From Dyella marensis (GTDB lineage: Bacteria; Pseudomonadota; Gammaproteobacteria; Xanthomonadales; Rhodanobacteraceae): 64,000 bases of DNA. Below are positions 1 through 7,230 of the stretch, piece after piece (within the stretch, counting starts at the first letter, position 1; each line of letters starts with the position of its first letter). The notes under the pieces were generated by a model. It was not told where the DNA came from, did not search any database, and saw only the letters and a program-made list of their open reading frames with translations. Location: assembly GCF_900112865.1 (NCBI RefSeq), contig NZ_FONH01000013.1, positions 49,878-113,877 on the forward strand, written 5' to 3'. The translations under genes were made by a program, and so were the position numbers.

Positions 1-133
1 GCGCGATCGCCGCGTCGGTCAGCACCTCGAACACGCTCGCGGCGCTGCCGCGGCAGGGCAGCACGGTGGCCAGCGCCACGGTGACGATCAGCGCGCAGGT
101 GAAGCGGTCGGGAAGGAAGCGACGGAGCGACAT
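1..133 (-). CDS. Bile acid:sodium symporter family protein, N-terminal fragment
   Basis: The window edge cuts this minus-strand gene, so only the first 44 codons are visible. They begin MSLRRFLPDRFTCALIV and continue into a hydrophobic first membrane segment followed by LTDAAIA. This resembles the start of YfeH/SBF-like sodium-dependent transporters (inner membrane, about ten membrane segments). It diverges from the LysR gene at 226 with 92 bp between them, a usual arrangement for a LysR regulator and its target. The family call rests on a short stretch and could be wrong. Confidence 0.6.
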   Translation of the reverse strand, partial: MSLRRFLPDRFTCALIVTVALATVLPCRGSAASVFEVLTDAAIA

Positions 134-181
134 GGCGGAAGGTCCGAGCGGGACTGCGGCGTATTGCAGCGGCTGGCTATT

Positions 182-202
182 GATAAATCAAATCGTTTTA
201 TC
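182..202. promoter_or_regulatory. Candidate LysR operator dyad
   Basis: In the AT-rich 92-bp divergent region, GATAAA (182-187) and TTTATC (197-202) form a perfect inverted repeat with a 9-bp spacer. This fits the T-N11-A type of dyad bound by LysR regulators. It lies 24 bp before the LysR start and 49 bp before the divergent symporter start, so it could serve autoregulation and target control. No binding data are available. Confidence 0.35.
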
Positions 203-225
203 TTATTCACTGATACGATATCTGC

Positions 226-1149
226 ATGAACGTCAGCCTGCGCCAGCTCCGCGCCTTCCTCGCCGTGGCCCGCCTGCAGCACTTCCGGCGCGCCGCCGAA
301 AGCCTGCACCTGACCCAGCCGGCGATCAGCCGGCACATCGCCGACCTGGAAGCCGAGCTGGACGTGCGCCTGTTCGACCGCAACACGCGCGAAGTCGTAC
401 CCACCGAAGCCGGCCGCTACCTGCAGGGCGCGGTGGAGCGCGTACTGGACGAACTGGAAGGCGTGCTCGCCCACGTACATTCGGAAAGCGAGCGGCGGCG
501 CGGCAAGGTGCGGGTGGCCTCGGTGCCGACCCTTTCCGCGGGATTGATGCCAGCCAGCATCGCCGCCTGTGCACGCGACTATCCGCAGCTCACCGTGCAG
601 TTGCACGATCAGTCGCAGACCCTGGTGCTGGACAGCGTGCGCAGCGGCGAAGTGGATTTCGGCCTGGCCATCGAACCGGCCGATCGCGAGTCCTTCGACA
701 CCGAAACCATCCTGCACGACCCGTTCGTGCTGGTCTGCCGCGCCGATCATCCGTTCGCCGCACTGGCCGAAGTGCCGTGGAAGAAGCTCAAGGGCCAGCC
801 GCTGGTGCTGCTCGACCAGACCTCCGGCAGCCGCCGCCTGATCGACCGCCAGCTGGCCGCGCTGCGCATCGATCCCGACGTCGCGCAGCAGGCGGGACAC
901 ACACTCACCGCGTTCCGCATGGTGGAGGCTGGCCTGGGCGTGAGCATCACGCCGCAACTGTCGCTGCCGGCGGCCGGCGCATTGGTAGCGCGGCCCCTGG
1001 TGCCGGTGGTGCAACGCGCGGTCACCCTGATCCGCCGCCGTCATCGCTCGCTCTCGCCGCTGGCGGCGCTGGTGTGGGAACGCATCCGCGATACGGCCGC
1101 GACGCTCGCGCCGGCGCCGGATACGCGCAGGAAGATCACGCCGCGTTGA
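226..1149 (+). CDS. LysR-family transcriptional regulator
   Basis: A 307-residue protein of typical LysR size. Residues 1-60 form the winged helix-turn-helix, with the signature around RAAESLHLTQPAISRHIADL and the wing at LFDRNTREVVPTEAG. Residues about 90-295 are the periplasmic-binding-protein-like effector domain. It presumably controls the divergent symporter gene and itself through the shared 92-bp region. The effector is unknown. The start follows the AT-rich control region and agrees with the usual N-terminus of the family. Confidence 0.9.
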   Translation: MNVSLRQLRAFLAVARLQHFRRAAESLHLTQPAISRHIADLEAELDVRLFDRNTREVVPTEAGRYLQGAVERVLDELEGVLAHVHSESERRRGKVRVASVPTLSAGLMPASIAACARDYPQLTVQLHDQSQTLVLDSVRSGEVDFGLAIEPADRESFDTETILHDPFVLVCRADHPFAALAEVPWKKLKGQPLVLLDQTSGSRRLIDRQLAALRIDPDVAQQAGHTLTAFRMVEAGLGVSITPQLSLPAAGALVARPLVPVVQRAVTLIRRRHRSLSPLAALVWERIRDTAATLAPAPDTRRKITPR

Positions 1150-1192
1150 GCCGCGCGCGCCTAGCGTCGGCGTTTCCCCGCAGGAGACCGCC

Positions 1193-1897
1193 ATGCGCTA
1201 CCAGCTCTACTACTGGACCGGCATCCAGGGCCGCGGCGAATTCGTGCGCCTGGCATTGGAAGACGCCGGCGCGGATTACGTCGACGTCGCGCGCGAACAG
1301 GGCGACGACGCGATCATGCCGTTCCTGCGCGGCGAGAAGCCGGGCGCCCGGCCGTTCGCGCCGCCGTTCCTCAAGGCGGGCCGCCTGGTGATCGCGCAGA
1401 CCGCGGAAATCCTGTCCTGGCTCGGGCCACGCCACGCGCTGGTGCCGAACAGCGAAGCGGCGCGCTTATATGCGCACCAGCTGGAACTGACCATCTCCGA
1501 CCTGGTGGTGGAGGCGCACGACACGCATCATCCGATCGCCGGCGGCCTGTATTACGAAGACCAGCGCCCTGCAGCGAAGCAACGTGCGGAGGATTTCCGC
1601 ACGCAGCGCATGCCGAAGTTCCTTGGCTATTTCGAGCAGGTGCTGGACAAGGCCGGCGGCCGCCACGCACTGGGCCGGCATTCGTATGTCGACCTCTCGC
1701 TGTTCCAGGTGATGAGCGGGCTTGGCTATGCGTTTCCCAAGGCGATGAAGCGCATGCGCAAAAAATTGCCGCTGCTGACCTCGCTGGCCGAACGCGTCGC
1801 AGAACGCCCGCGTATCGCCGCGTACCTCGCATCGCCGCGGCGCATTCCATTCAACGAGATGGGCATCTTCCGGCACTACCCCGAGCTCGATGCGTAA
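1193..1897 (+). CDS. Glutathione S-transferase family protein
   Basis: A 234-residue cytosolic protein. The N-terminal thioredoxin-like domain (1-80) starts YQLYYWTGIQGRGEF and carries QTAEILSWLG, the family's glutathione gamma-glutamyl-binding motif (Q-T/S-x-x-I). The C-terminal part is helical (about 90-225). The N-terminal Tyr-rich start resembles sigma/mu-like GSTs. A GGAG (1182-1185) precedes the ATG. It is 43 bp behind the LysR gene on the same strand but need not be co-regulated. The substrate cannot be inferred. Confidence 0.85.
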   Translation: MRYQLYYWTGIQGRGEFVRLALEDAGADYVDVAREQGDDAIMPFLRGEKPGARPFAPPFLKAGRLVIAQTAEILSWLGPRHALVPNSEAARLYAHQLELTISDLVVEAHDTHHPIAGGLYYEDQRPAAKQRAEDFRTQRMPKFLGYFEQVLDKAGGRHALGRHSYVDLSLFQVMSGLGYAFPKAMKRMRKKLPLLTSLAERVAERPRIAAYLASPRRIPFNEMGIFRHYPELDA

Positions 1898-1901
1898 ATG
1901 G

Positions 1902-1993
1902 GTAGGTTGGGGTGAGCCGCAGGCGAACCCCAACGTCGTCACCGTCAAGCGCATCGCAATGTTGGGGTTCGCCTGTGGCTCACCCCAACCTAC
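1902..1993. repeat. Family A paired inverted repeat, copy 1
   Basis: Two 33-nt arms, GTAGGTTGGGGTGAGCC... and its complement, flank a 26-bp unique centre. The right arm has T where the other copies have C (CTGTGG), giving one G-T wobble. It lies 4 bp after the GST stop and 5 bp before the end of the convergent EamA gene, so it may act as a two-way transcript end. Confidence 0.9.
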
Positions 1994-1998
1994 ATGTT

Positions 1999-2430
1999 TC
2001 AGAAGATCGCAATTACCAGCGCACCCGCCAGGATCAGCGCACCGCCTATCAACGTCGGCAAGCTCGGCTTCTCGCCCAGCACCAGCAGGCCGAGCACGAT
2101 CACGAACGCCACGCTGAGCTTGTCGATCGGCGCCACCTTGCTCACCGGCCCCAGCTGCAGCGCGCGGTAATAGCACAGCCACGACAGCCCGGTGGCGATG
2201 CCCGACAACACCAGGAACAGCCACGTCTGCCAGGACAATCCCGACGGCCGCGCCCACTCGCTGCGCAGGCTGAGGATGCCCGCCGTCACCAGCAGGATCA
2301 CCACGGTGCGAATGAAGGTGGCGAGGTTGGAATTGATCCCCGCCACGCCGAGCTTGCCGAACAGCGCGGTCAGCGCGGCGAAGAACGCCGAGCCGAGCGC
2401 AAACAGCAGCCAGCTCTCGCGCAGGTTCAT
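1999..2430 (-). CDS. Single-domain EamA/DMT-type membrane transporter
   Basis: A 143-residue, very hydrophobic protein with about five predicted membrane helices (for example LLFALGSAFFAALTALF and LVLSGIATGLSWLCYYRAL). It ends ALILAGALVIAIF, typical of one EamA half. Normal EamA transporters carry two such repeats, so this form probably works as a dimer in the inner membrane. Motifs such as YYRALQLGPVSKVAPIDKLS match the EamA family. The substrate is unknown. It begins 7 bp after the DUF2782 gene ends, suggesting co-transcription. Confidence 0.85.
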   Translation of the reverse strand: MNLRESWLLFALGSAFFAALTALFGKLGVAGINSNLATFIRTVVILLVTAGILSLRSEWARPSGLSWQTWLFLVLSGIATGLSWLCYYRALQLGPVSKVAPIDKLSVAFVIVLGLLVLGEKPSLPTLIGGALILAGALVIAIF

Positions 2431-2437
2431 GCCGGGC

Positions 2438-2890
2438 TTACGACCCGCAGGAAGGCTCGCCCTCGGCCGGGCGGCTCTTGCCCCACTCCAGCACCTTGTA
2501 CATCACCGGCTTCACCGGCTCGCGCGGGCCGCTCTGGCTGACCTGGCTGTAGTTGCCCTTGGGATCGACCAGGTAGACCTGCTCGGGACCGACCTTGGGC
2601 TTGACCACGACCTGGTACAGCGCGCCGCTGCGGCGGTATTCCTGGATGGTGCTGTCGTCCTTGCTGCACTCGGTGATCTGCGGCGCTTCGTCGCCCTTGG
2701 TGCCGGGCTTGGTGGCGGGCGCCTTGGCGGCGCTCTGCGCGGTGGCCGGCCTGGCCGGCTGGGTGGCCTTGACGCCCGGGTCGTTCATGCCCGGCGGCGG
2801 CGGTGCCGGCGGCAGGGACTGGGCCGATTGCGCGAACACCGGCGCGGCGGCGAACACACCCAGGGCAATGAACAGGACGGCAGGCTTCAT
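2438..2890 (-). CDS. DUF2782-like exported protein
   Basis: A 150-residue protein with a clear signal peptide (MKPAVLFIALGVFAAAPVFA, cleavage near residue 20). A Pro/Ala-rich linker (about 25-75) follows, then a small globular domain with ITECSKDDSTIQEYRRSG and VYLVDPKGNYSQV. That pattern and the position next to polA match DUF2782 proteins of gammaproteobacteria. The role is unknown, probably periplasmic. A GGAG lies 7 nt before the ATG. It diverges from polA. Confidence 0.75.
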   Translation of the reverse strand: MKPAVLFIALGVFAAAPVFAQSAQSLPPAPPPPGMNDPGVKATQPARPATAQSAAKAPATKPGTKGDEAPQITECSKDDSTIQEYRRSGALYQVVVKPKVGPEQVYLVDPKGNYSQVSQSGPREPVKPVMYKVLEWGKSRPAEGEPSCGS

Positions 2891-3053
2891 GATCGATCTC
2901 CTCGCGAAGCGCCGAGCATAGCAGCGGGGCCATGCCGCTCCGTGAAGCGCGGCAACACGGCGCATCGGCGCTACACTCGGCCCTTCCCTTCGGCCGGCGC
3001 TCGCCCCGCATGGCGTGCGGCCGCCTCCCCTTTCCAAGGCTTCCGTGGCGTCC

Positions 3054-5780
3054 ATGTCCAAGCTCATCCTCATCGACGGCTCCTCGTATCTGTATCGCGC
3101 CTTCCACGCGCTGCCTCCGCTGACCAATGCGCAGGGCGAGCCCACCGGCGCGCTGTTCGGCGTGGTCAACATGCTGCGCTCCACGTTGAAGGCCAGGCCG
3201 GAATACGTGGCCTTCGTCAGCGATGCGCCCGGCCCCACCTTCCGCGACGCCATGTACGACCAGTACAAGGCCAACCGCCCGCCGATGCCGCAGGATCTCG
3301 GCGCGCAGGTCGAGCCGATGCTCGCCATCGTGAGTGCGCTCGGCTTTCCGATCCTGCGCGTGACCGGCGTGGAAGCGGACGACGTGATCGGCACGCTGGC
3401 GGTGCAGGCGCATGCGCGCGGCATCGAGGTGGAGATCTCCACCGGCGACAAGGACCTCGCGCAGCTGGTGCGCCCCGGCGTCACCCTGGTCAACACCATG
3501 ACCAACACCACCATGGACGACGCCGGCGTGATGGAGAAGTTCGGCGTGCGGCCGGAGCAGATCATCGACTACCTCACCCTGGTCGGCGACTCGGTGGACA
3601 ACGTACCCGGCGTGCCCAAGTGCGGCCCCAAGACGGCGGCGAAGTGGCTGGCCGAGTACGGCTCGCTCGACGGCGTGATCGCCAACGCCGACAAGGTCGG
3701 CGGCAAGATCGGCGAGAGCCTGCGCGCGGCGCTGCCGCAGCTGCCGCTGTCGCGCGAACTGGTCACCGTGCGCCTGGACGTGCCGCTGGAACAGGGCGTC
3801 GAAGCGCTGAAGCTGCGCGAGCGCGACGCCGACAAGCTGCGCGAGCTGTATACGCGCTACGAGTTCAAGGCCGCGCTGAAGGAACTGGAAGGCGGCGAGT
3901 CCGCGGCCGCCGCGCCCGTTCCGACCGCCGCGCCGGCTGTTGCACCGGCGCAACCCGCGGACGATCTCAGCGGACCGGGCCGCTACGAACTGGTCGCCAC
4001 CGAGGCGCAGCTCGACGCCTGGGTGGACAAGCTGCGCAGCGCCGAACTGATCGCCTTCGACACCGAGACCACCAGCATCGATGCGATGCGCGCCGACATC
4101 GTGGGCCTGAGCCTGGCGGTGGAAACCGGCGAGGCCTGCTACATCCCGGTGGCCCACGACTTTCCCGGCGCACCCGCGCAGCTGCCGCGCGAGCTGGTGC
4201 TGGCGAAGCTCAAGCCGATCTTCGAGGATCCTGCGCGGCCCAAGCTCGGCCAGCACGCCAAGTACGACATCAACATGCTGTCGCACTACGGCATCGTGCT
4301 GCAGGGGCTCAAGCACGATTCGATGCTCGAGTCCTACGTGTGGAACGCCACCGCCACGCGGCACGACATGGATTCGCTGGCGCGCAAATACCTCGGCTAC
4401 GAAACGGTCAAGTACGAAGAAGTCGCCGGCAAGGGCGCCAAGCAGATTTCCTTCTCGCAGGTGGACCTGGATACCGCCTGCCGCTACGCCGCCGAGGACG
4501 CCGACATCACTCTGCGCCTGCACCGCGCGCTGTGGCCGCTGCTCGAACACGTGCCGCGGCTGCGCAGCGTGTACGAGGACATCGAGATCCCGCTGGTGCC
4601 GGTGCTCGCCGGCATGGAGCAGCGCGGCGTGCTGATCGACGTGGCGAGCCTGCGCCTGCAGAGCCAGCAGCTGGGCAAGCGCATGCTCGAGCTGCAGCAG
4701 CAGGCATGGAAGACGGCCGGCCACGACTTCAGCCTGGACTCGCCCAAGCAGTTGCAGAGCGTGCTGTTCGACGAACTGGGCCTGCCGGCCAAGCTGCGCA
4801 CGCCGACCGGCCAGCCCTCCACCAACGAGGAAGCGCTGGAAGCGATCGCCGACGAGCATCCGCTGCCGCGTCTGATCCTCGACTACCGCGGCCTGGCCAA
4901 GCTGCGCTCCACCTATACCGAGAAGCTGGCCGAGATCGTCAACCCGCGCACCGGCCGCGTGCACACCAGCTATCACCAGGGCGCGGTGGCCACGGGACGC
5001 GTGTCCTCGTCCGATCCCAACCTGCAGAACATCCCGGTGCGCACCGAGGAAGGCCGGCGCATCCGCCAAGCCTTCATCGCGCCGCCGGGCTGGAAGGTGA
5101 TGGCGGCGGACTACTCGCAGATCGAGCTGCGCATCATGGCCCACCTGTCCGGCGACGAAGGCCTGATGCGCGCGTTCCAGGAAGGCGGCGACGTGCATCG
5201 CGCCACCGCCGCCGAGGTGTTCGGGCTGGCGCCGGAAGAAGTCAGCGCCAACCAGCGCCGCGCGGCCAAGGCGATCAACTTCGGCCTGATGTACGGCATG
5301 AGCGCGTTCGGCCTGGCGCGCCAGCTCGGCGTGGACCGCGGCGAGGCCAGCGACTACATGGCGCGCTACTTCGCCCGCTATCCCGGCGTGCACGCCTTCA
5401 TGGACGCCACGCGCGAGCAGGCGCACCGCGACGGCTACGTCGAGACCATCTTCGGCCGCCGCCTGTACCTGGAGAACCTCACTAACCGCAACCAGGCGTT
5501 GCGCGCCGGCGCCGAGCGCGCGGCGGTGAACGCGCCGATGCAAGGCAGCGCGGCCGACATCATCAAGCGCGCGATGATCTCAGTGGCTGCCTGGTTGAAG
5601 GGCCGCGACGACGCGCACATGCTGATGCAGGTGCACGACGAACTGGTGTTCGAGGTGCACGAGGACGCCGTCGACGAAGTGCGCGCCGCGGTGGTCGCAC
5701 GCATGTCCGGCGCCGCCGAATTGCGCGTGCCGCTGCTGGTCGAGGCCGGCGTCGGCGCCAACTGGGACGAGGCGCACTGA
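3054..5780 (+). CDS. polA: DNA polymerase I
   Basis: A 908-residue enzyme of normal Pol I length that fills gaps and removes RNA primers. The 5'-3' exonuclease domain is residues 1-290 (MSKLILIDGSSYLYRAFHAL; GVEADDVIGTLA). The proofreading 3'-5' exonuclease is about 320-500; its acidic pair D336/E338 in FDTETT and the YAAEDADIT motif are present, so proofreading looks intact. The polymerase domain shows motif A (DYSQIELR, D686), motif B (KAINFGLMYG, about 739) and motif C (VHDELVFEV, D862/E863). An in-frame ATG lies 13 codons upstream, but MSKLILIDG is the conserved family start. The sX13-like RNA follows. Confidence 0.98.
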   Translation: MSKLILIDGSSYLYRAFHALPPLTNAQGEPTGALFGVVNMLRSTLKARPEYVAFVSDAPGPTFRDAMYDQYKANRPPMPQDLGAQVEPMLAIVSALGFPILRVTGVEADDVIGTLAVQAHARGIEVEISTGDKDLAQLVRPGVTLVNTMTNTTMDDAGVMEKFGVRPEQIIDYLTLVGDSVDNVPGVPKCGPKTAAKWLAEYGSLDGVIANADKVGGKIGESLRAALPQLPLSRELVTVRLDVPLEQGVEALKLRERDADKLRELYTRYEFKAALKELEGGESAAAAPVPTAAPAVAPAQPADDLSGPGRYELVATEAQLDAWVDKLRSAELIAFDTETTSIDAMRADIVGLSLAVETGEACYIPVAHDFPGAPAQLPRELVLAKLKPIFEDPARPKLGQHAKYDINMLSHYGIVLQGLKHDSMLESYVWNATATRHDMDSLARKYLGYETVKYEEVAGKGAKQISFSQVDLDTACRYAAEDADITLRLHRALWPLLEHVPRLRSVYEDIEIPLVPVLAGMEQRGVLIDVASLRLQSQQLGKRMLELQQQAWKTAGHDFSLDSPKQLQSVLFDELGLPAKLRTPTGQPSTNEEALEAIADEHPLPRLILDYRGLAKLRSTYTEKLAEIVNPRTGRVHTSYHQGAVATGRVSSSDPNLQNIPVRTEEGRRIRQAFIAPPGWKVMAADYSQIELRIMAHLSGDEGLMRAFQEGGDVHRATAAEVFGLAPEEVSANQRRAAKAINFGLMYGMSAFGLARQLGVDRGEASDYMARYFARYPGVHAFMDATREQAHRDGYVETIFGRRLYLENLTNRNQALRAGAERAAVNAPMQGSAADIIKRAMISVAAWLKGRDDAHMLMQVHDELVFEVHEDAVDEVRAAVVARMSGAAELRVPLLVEAGVGANWDEAH

Positions 5781-5790
5781 GCTTTCGCGG

Positions 5791-5809
5791 CATTTGGAAT
5801 TTCCAAATG
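5791..5809. promoter_or_regulatory. Perfect 9+1+9 palindrome upstream of the sRNA
   Basis: CATTTGGAATTTCCAAATG is a perfect inverted repeat with a one-base centre, 10 bp after the polA stop. It lies about 70 bp before the proposed start of the non-coding RNA. It could be an activator or repressor site for that RNA or a small hairpin at the polA mRNA end. It has no T-run, so it is not a good terminator. Confidence 0.4.
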
Positions 5810-5840
5810 AACCGCCAATGAATTTTTTCCGGAATCTTGC

Positions 5841-5870
5841 TGCAACTTTTCCGGCCAAGGACGTTCTATA
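5841..5870 (+). promoter_or_regulatory. Putative promoter of the sX13-like RNA
   Basis: A -10-like TCTATA (5865-5870) lies in an AT-richer stretch. The best -35 candidate is TGCAAC (5841-5846), 18 bp away and only weakly matching the consensus. Transcription would start near 5877, giving an RNA of about 125 nt. The promoter is inferred mainly from the terminator and hairpin layout downstream. Confidence 0.4.
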
Positions 5871-5876
5871 GACACG

Positions 5877-6001
5877 GACGTACGCAACGGCGTCCGCGGC
5901 TCACCACCTCCCTGGATGAGCCATCGGCAAGGCGGACCTTCCCCTGGGATCCGCAGCCACGCCCCGAGGGTTCCCCCCTAACCCTCGGGGCTTTCTTTTT
6001 T
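5877..6001 (+). ncRNA. sX13-like small regulatory RNA
   Basis: Three hairpins with C-rich loops lie in a row. Hairpin 1 (5898-5922) has stem GGCTCA/TGAGCC and loop CCTCCC. Hairpin 2 (5932-5954) has stem GCGGA/TCCGC and loop TTCCCC. Hairpin 3 (5962-5990) has a 10-bp stem, loop TCCCCCCTA, and ends in a T-rich tail. As I recall, Xanthomonas sX13 is about 115 nt, lies just downstream of polA and has three C-rich-loop hairpins that pair with G-rich mRNA sites, including those of TonB-receptor genes. Position, size and architecture all agree. There is no convincing open reading frame here. The exact 5' end is an estimate. Confidence 0.75.
5962..6001 (+). terminator. Rho-independent terminator of the sX13-like RNA
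   Basis: A perfect 10-bp stem (CCCCGAGGGT / ACCCTCGGGG) closes a 9-nt C-rich loop and is followed by CTTTCTTTTTT. It is a strong intrinsic terminator and ends both polA read-through and the small RNA. Confidence 0.9.
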
Positions 6002-6094
6002 CCCCCGGCGAAAAGACGCCGTAAGCCCAAAGCGGCTAGCATCCCCGCCTGACCCGGCCCCTGCGTCCGCCGGACGAGCAGAAGGTCGCGCCAC

Positions 6095-7129
6095 GTGCAG
6101 AAGAAAGGCAAAGCCACTTCCTTCGACATCGCCCACCTGGCGGGTGTCTCCCAGTCGACCGTGTCGCGCGCCCTGCGCGGCAGTCCGCTGGTGAGCGAGG
6201 AAACGCGCCTGCGCATCGAGGAGGCGGCCAGCCAGCTCAAGTACAAGGTCGACAAGAACGCTTCCAACCTGCGCACCCGCCACTCCGGCACGCTGGCCCT
6301 GCTTCTGTTCGAGGACCCCACCGCGGACGACTCGCACATCAACCCGTTCTTCCTGTCGATGCTCGGCTCGATCACCCGCGCCTGCGCCCAGCGCGGCTAC
6401 GACCTGCTGGTCTCGTTCCAGCAGCTCTCGCACGACTGGCACGCCGACTACGCCGACACCCGCAAGGCCGACGGCATCCTGCTGCTCGGCTACGGCGACT
6501 ACCTGGCCTACCGCGACAAGCTGGAAAAGCTGGTGGCTCAAGGCACGCACTGCGTGCGCTGGGGCGCGGTGCTGCCGGACCAGCCGGATGTCTCGATCGG
6601 CTGCGACAACTTCCGCGGCGGCCAGGACATCACTACCCACCTGCTGGCTCAGGGCTGCCGGCGCATCGCCTTCCTGGGCGACGCCTCCAGCCATTACCCG
6701 GAATTCTTCGACCGCTACCGCGGCTATGCCGACGTGCTGGAGAAATCCGGCCTGGCCGTCGATCCCGCGTTGCAGGTCAACGGCGAAAGCACCGAGCAGT
6801 CCGGCTATACCGCGCTGGAAACGCTGCTGGCGCGCGCTGCGAAGTTCGATGCGATCTTCGCCGCCAGCGACCTGATCGCCATCGGCGCCATGCGCGCGCT
6901 GGCCGACCATGGACTGAGCATTCCGGGCGACGTCGCCGTGGCCGGCTTCGACGACATCCCCATGGCCAGCTTCGTCAACCCGCAGTTGACCACGGTGCGG
7001 CAGGACACGCGCCAGGCGGGCGAGGCACTGGTGGACAACTTGTTGCGCCTGATCCGCGACGAGCCGGCACAGAGCGGGATGCTGCCGGTGAAGCTGGTGG
7101 TCAGGAAATCCAGCTTGCGCGGGCACTGA
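6095..7129 (+). CDS. LacI-family regulator of the alpha-glucan locus
   Basis: A 344-residue LacI/GalR repressor. The DNA-binding domain is residues 8-60, with the helix-turn-helix at FDIAHLAGVSQSTVSRALRG and the hinge near YKVDKNASNLR. Residues 65-340 form the sugar-binding core (FDAIFAASDLIAIGAMRAL; GDVAVAGFDDIPMASFV). It lies beside the MFS transporter end of the maltodextrin locus. It is the natural candidate to bind the two TGAATACGTATGCA-type palindromes at 20.3-20.5 kb and to release them when maltose-type sugars are present. The ligand and operator pairing are inferred. Confidence 0.9.
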   Translation: MQKKGKATSFDIAHLAGVSQSTVSRALRGSPLVSEETRLRIEEAASQLKYKVDKNASNLRTRHSGTLALLLFEDPTADDSHINPFFLSMLGSITRACAQRGYDLLVSFQQLSHDWHADYADTRKADGILLLGYGDYLAYRDKLEKLVAQGTHCVRWGAVLPDQPDVSIGCDNFRGGQDITTHLLAQGCRRIAFLGDASSHYPEFFDRYRGYADVLEKSGLAVDPALQVNGESTEQSGYTALETLLARAAKFDAIFAASDLIAIGAMRALADHGLSIPGDVAVAGFDDIPMASFVNPQLTTVRQDTRQAGEALVDNLLRLIRDEPAQSGMLPVKLVVRKSSLRGH

Positions 7130-7142
7130 CCGCACGACCGAC

Positions 7143-7230
7143 GTAGGTTGGGGTGAGCCGCCGGCGAACCCCAACGGACGATTGGCGTCGTCGCAACGTT
7201 GGGGTTCGCCGGCGGCTCACCCCAACCTAC
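7143..7230. repeat. Family A paired inverted repeat, copy 2
   Basis: Both arms carry a matched change from the other copies: GCCGCCGGCG on the left and CGCCGGCGG on the right, instead of GCCGCAGGCG/CGCCTGCGG, so pairing is preserved. The outer GTAGG of the right arm supplies the TAG stop codon of the MFS gene on the minus strand. It lies 13 bp after the LacI stop between convergent genes. Confidence 0.9.

Noticed and set aside
2192..5485. A 1097-codon frame overlapping polA, and its 1038-codon antisense counterpart
   Set aside because: polA in the other frame has all catalytic motifs; these translate to low-complexity Arg/Ala/Gly sequence.
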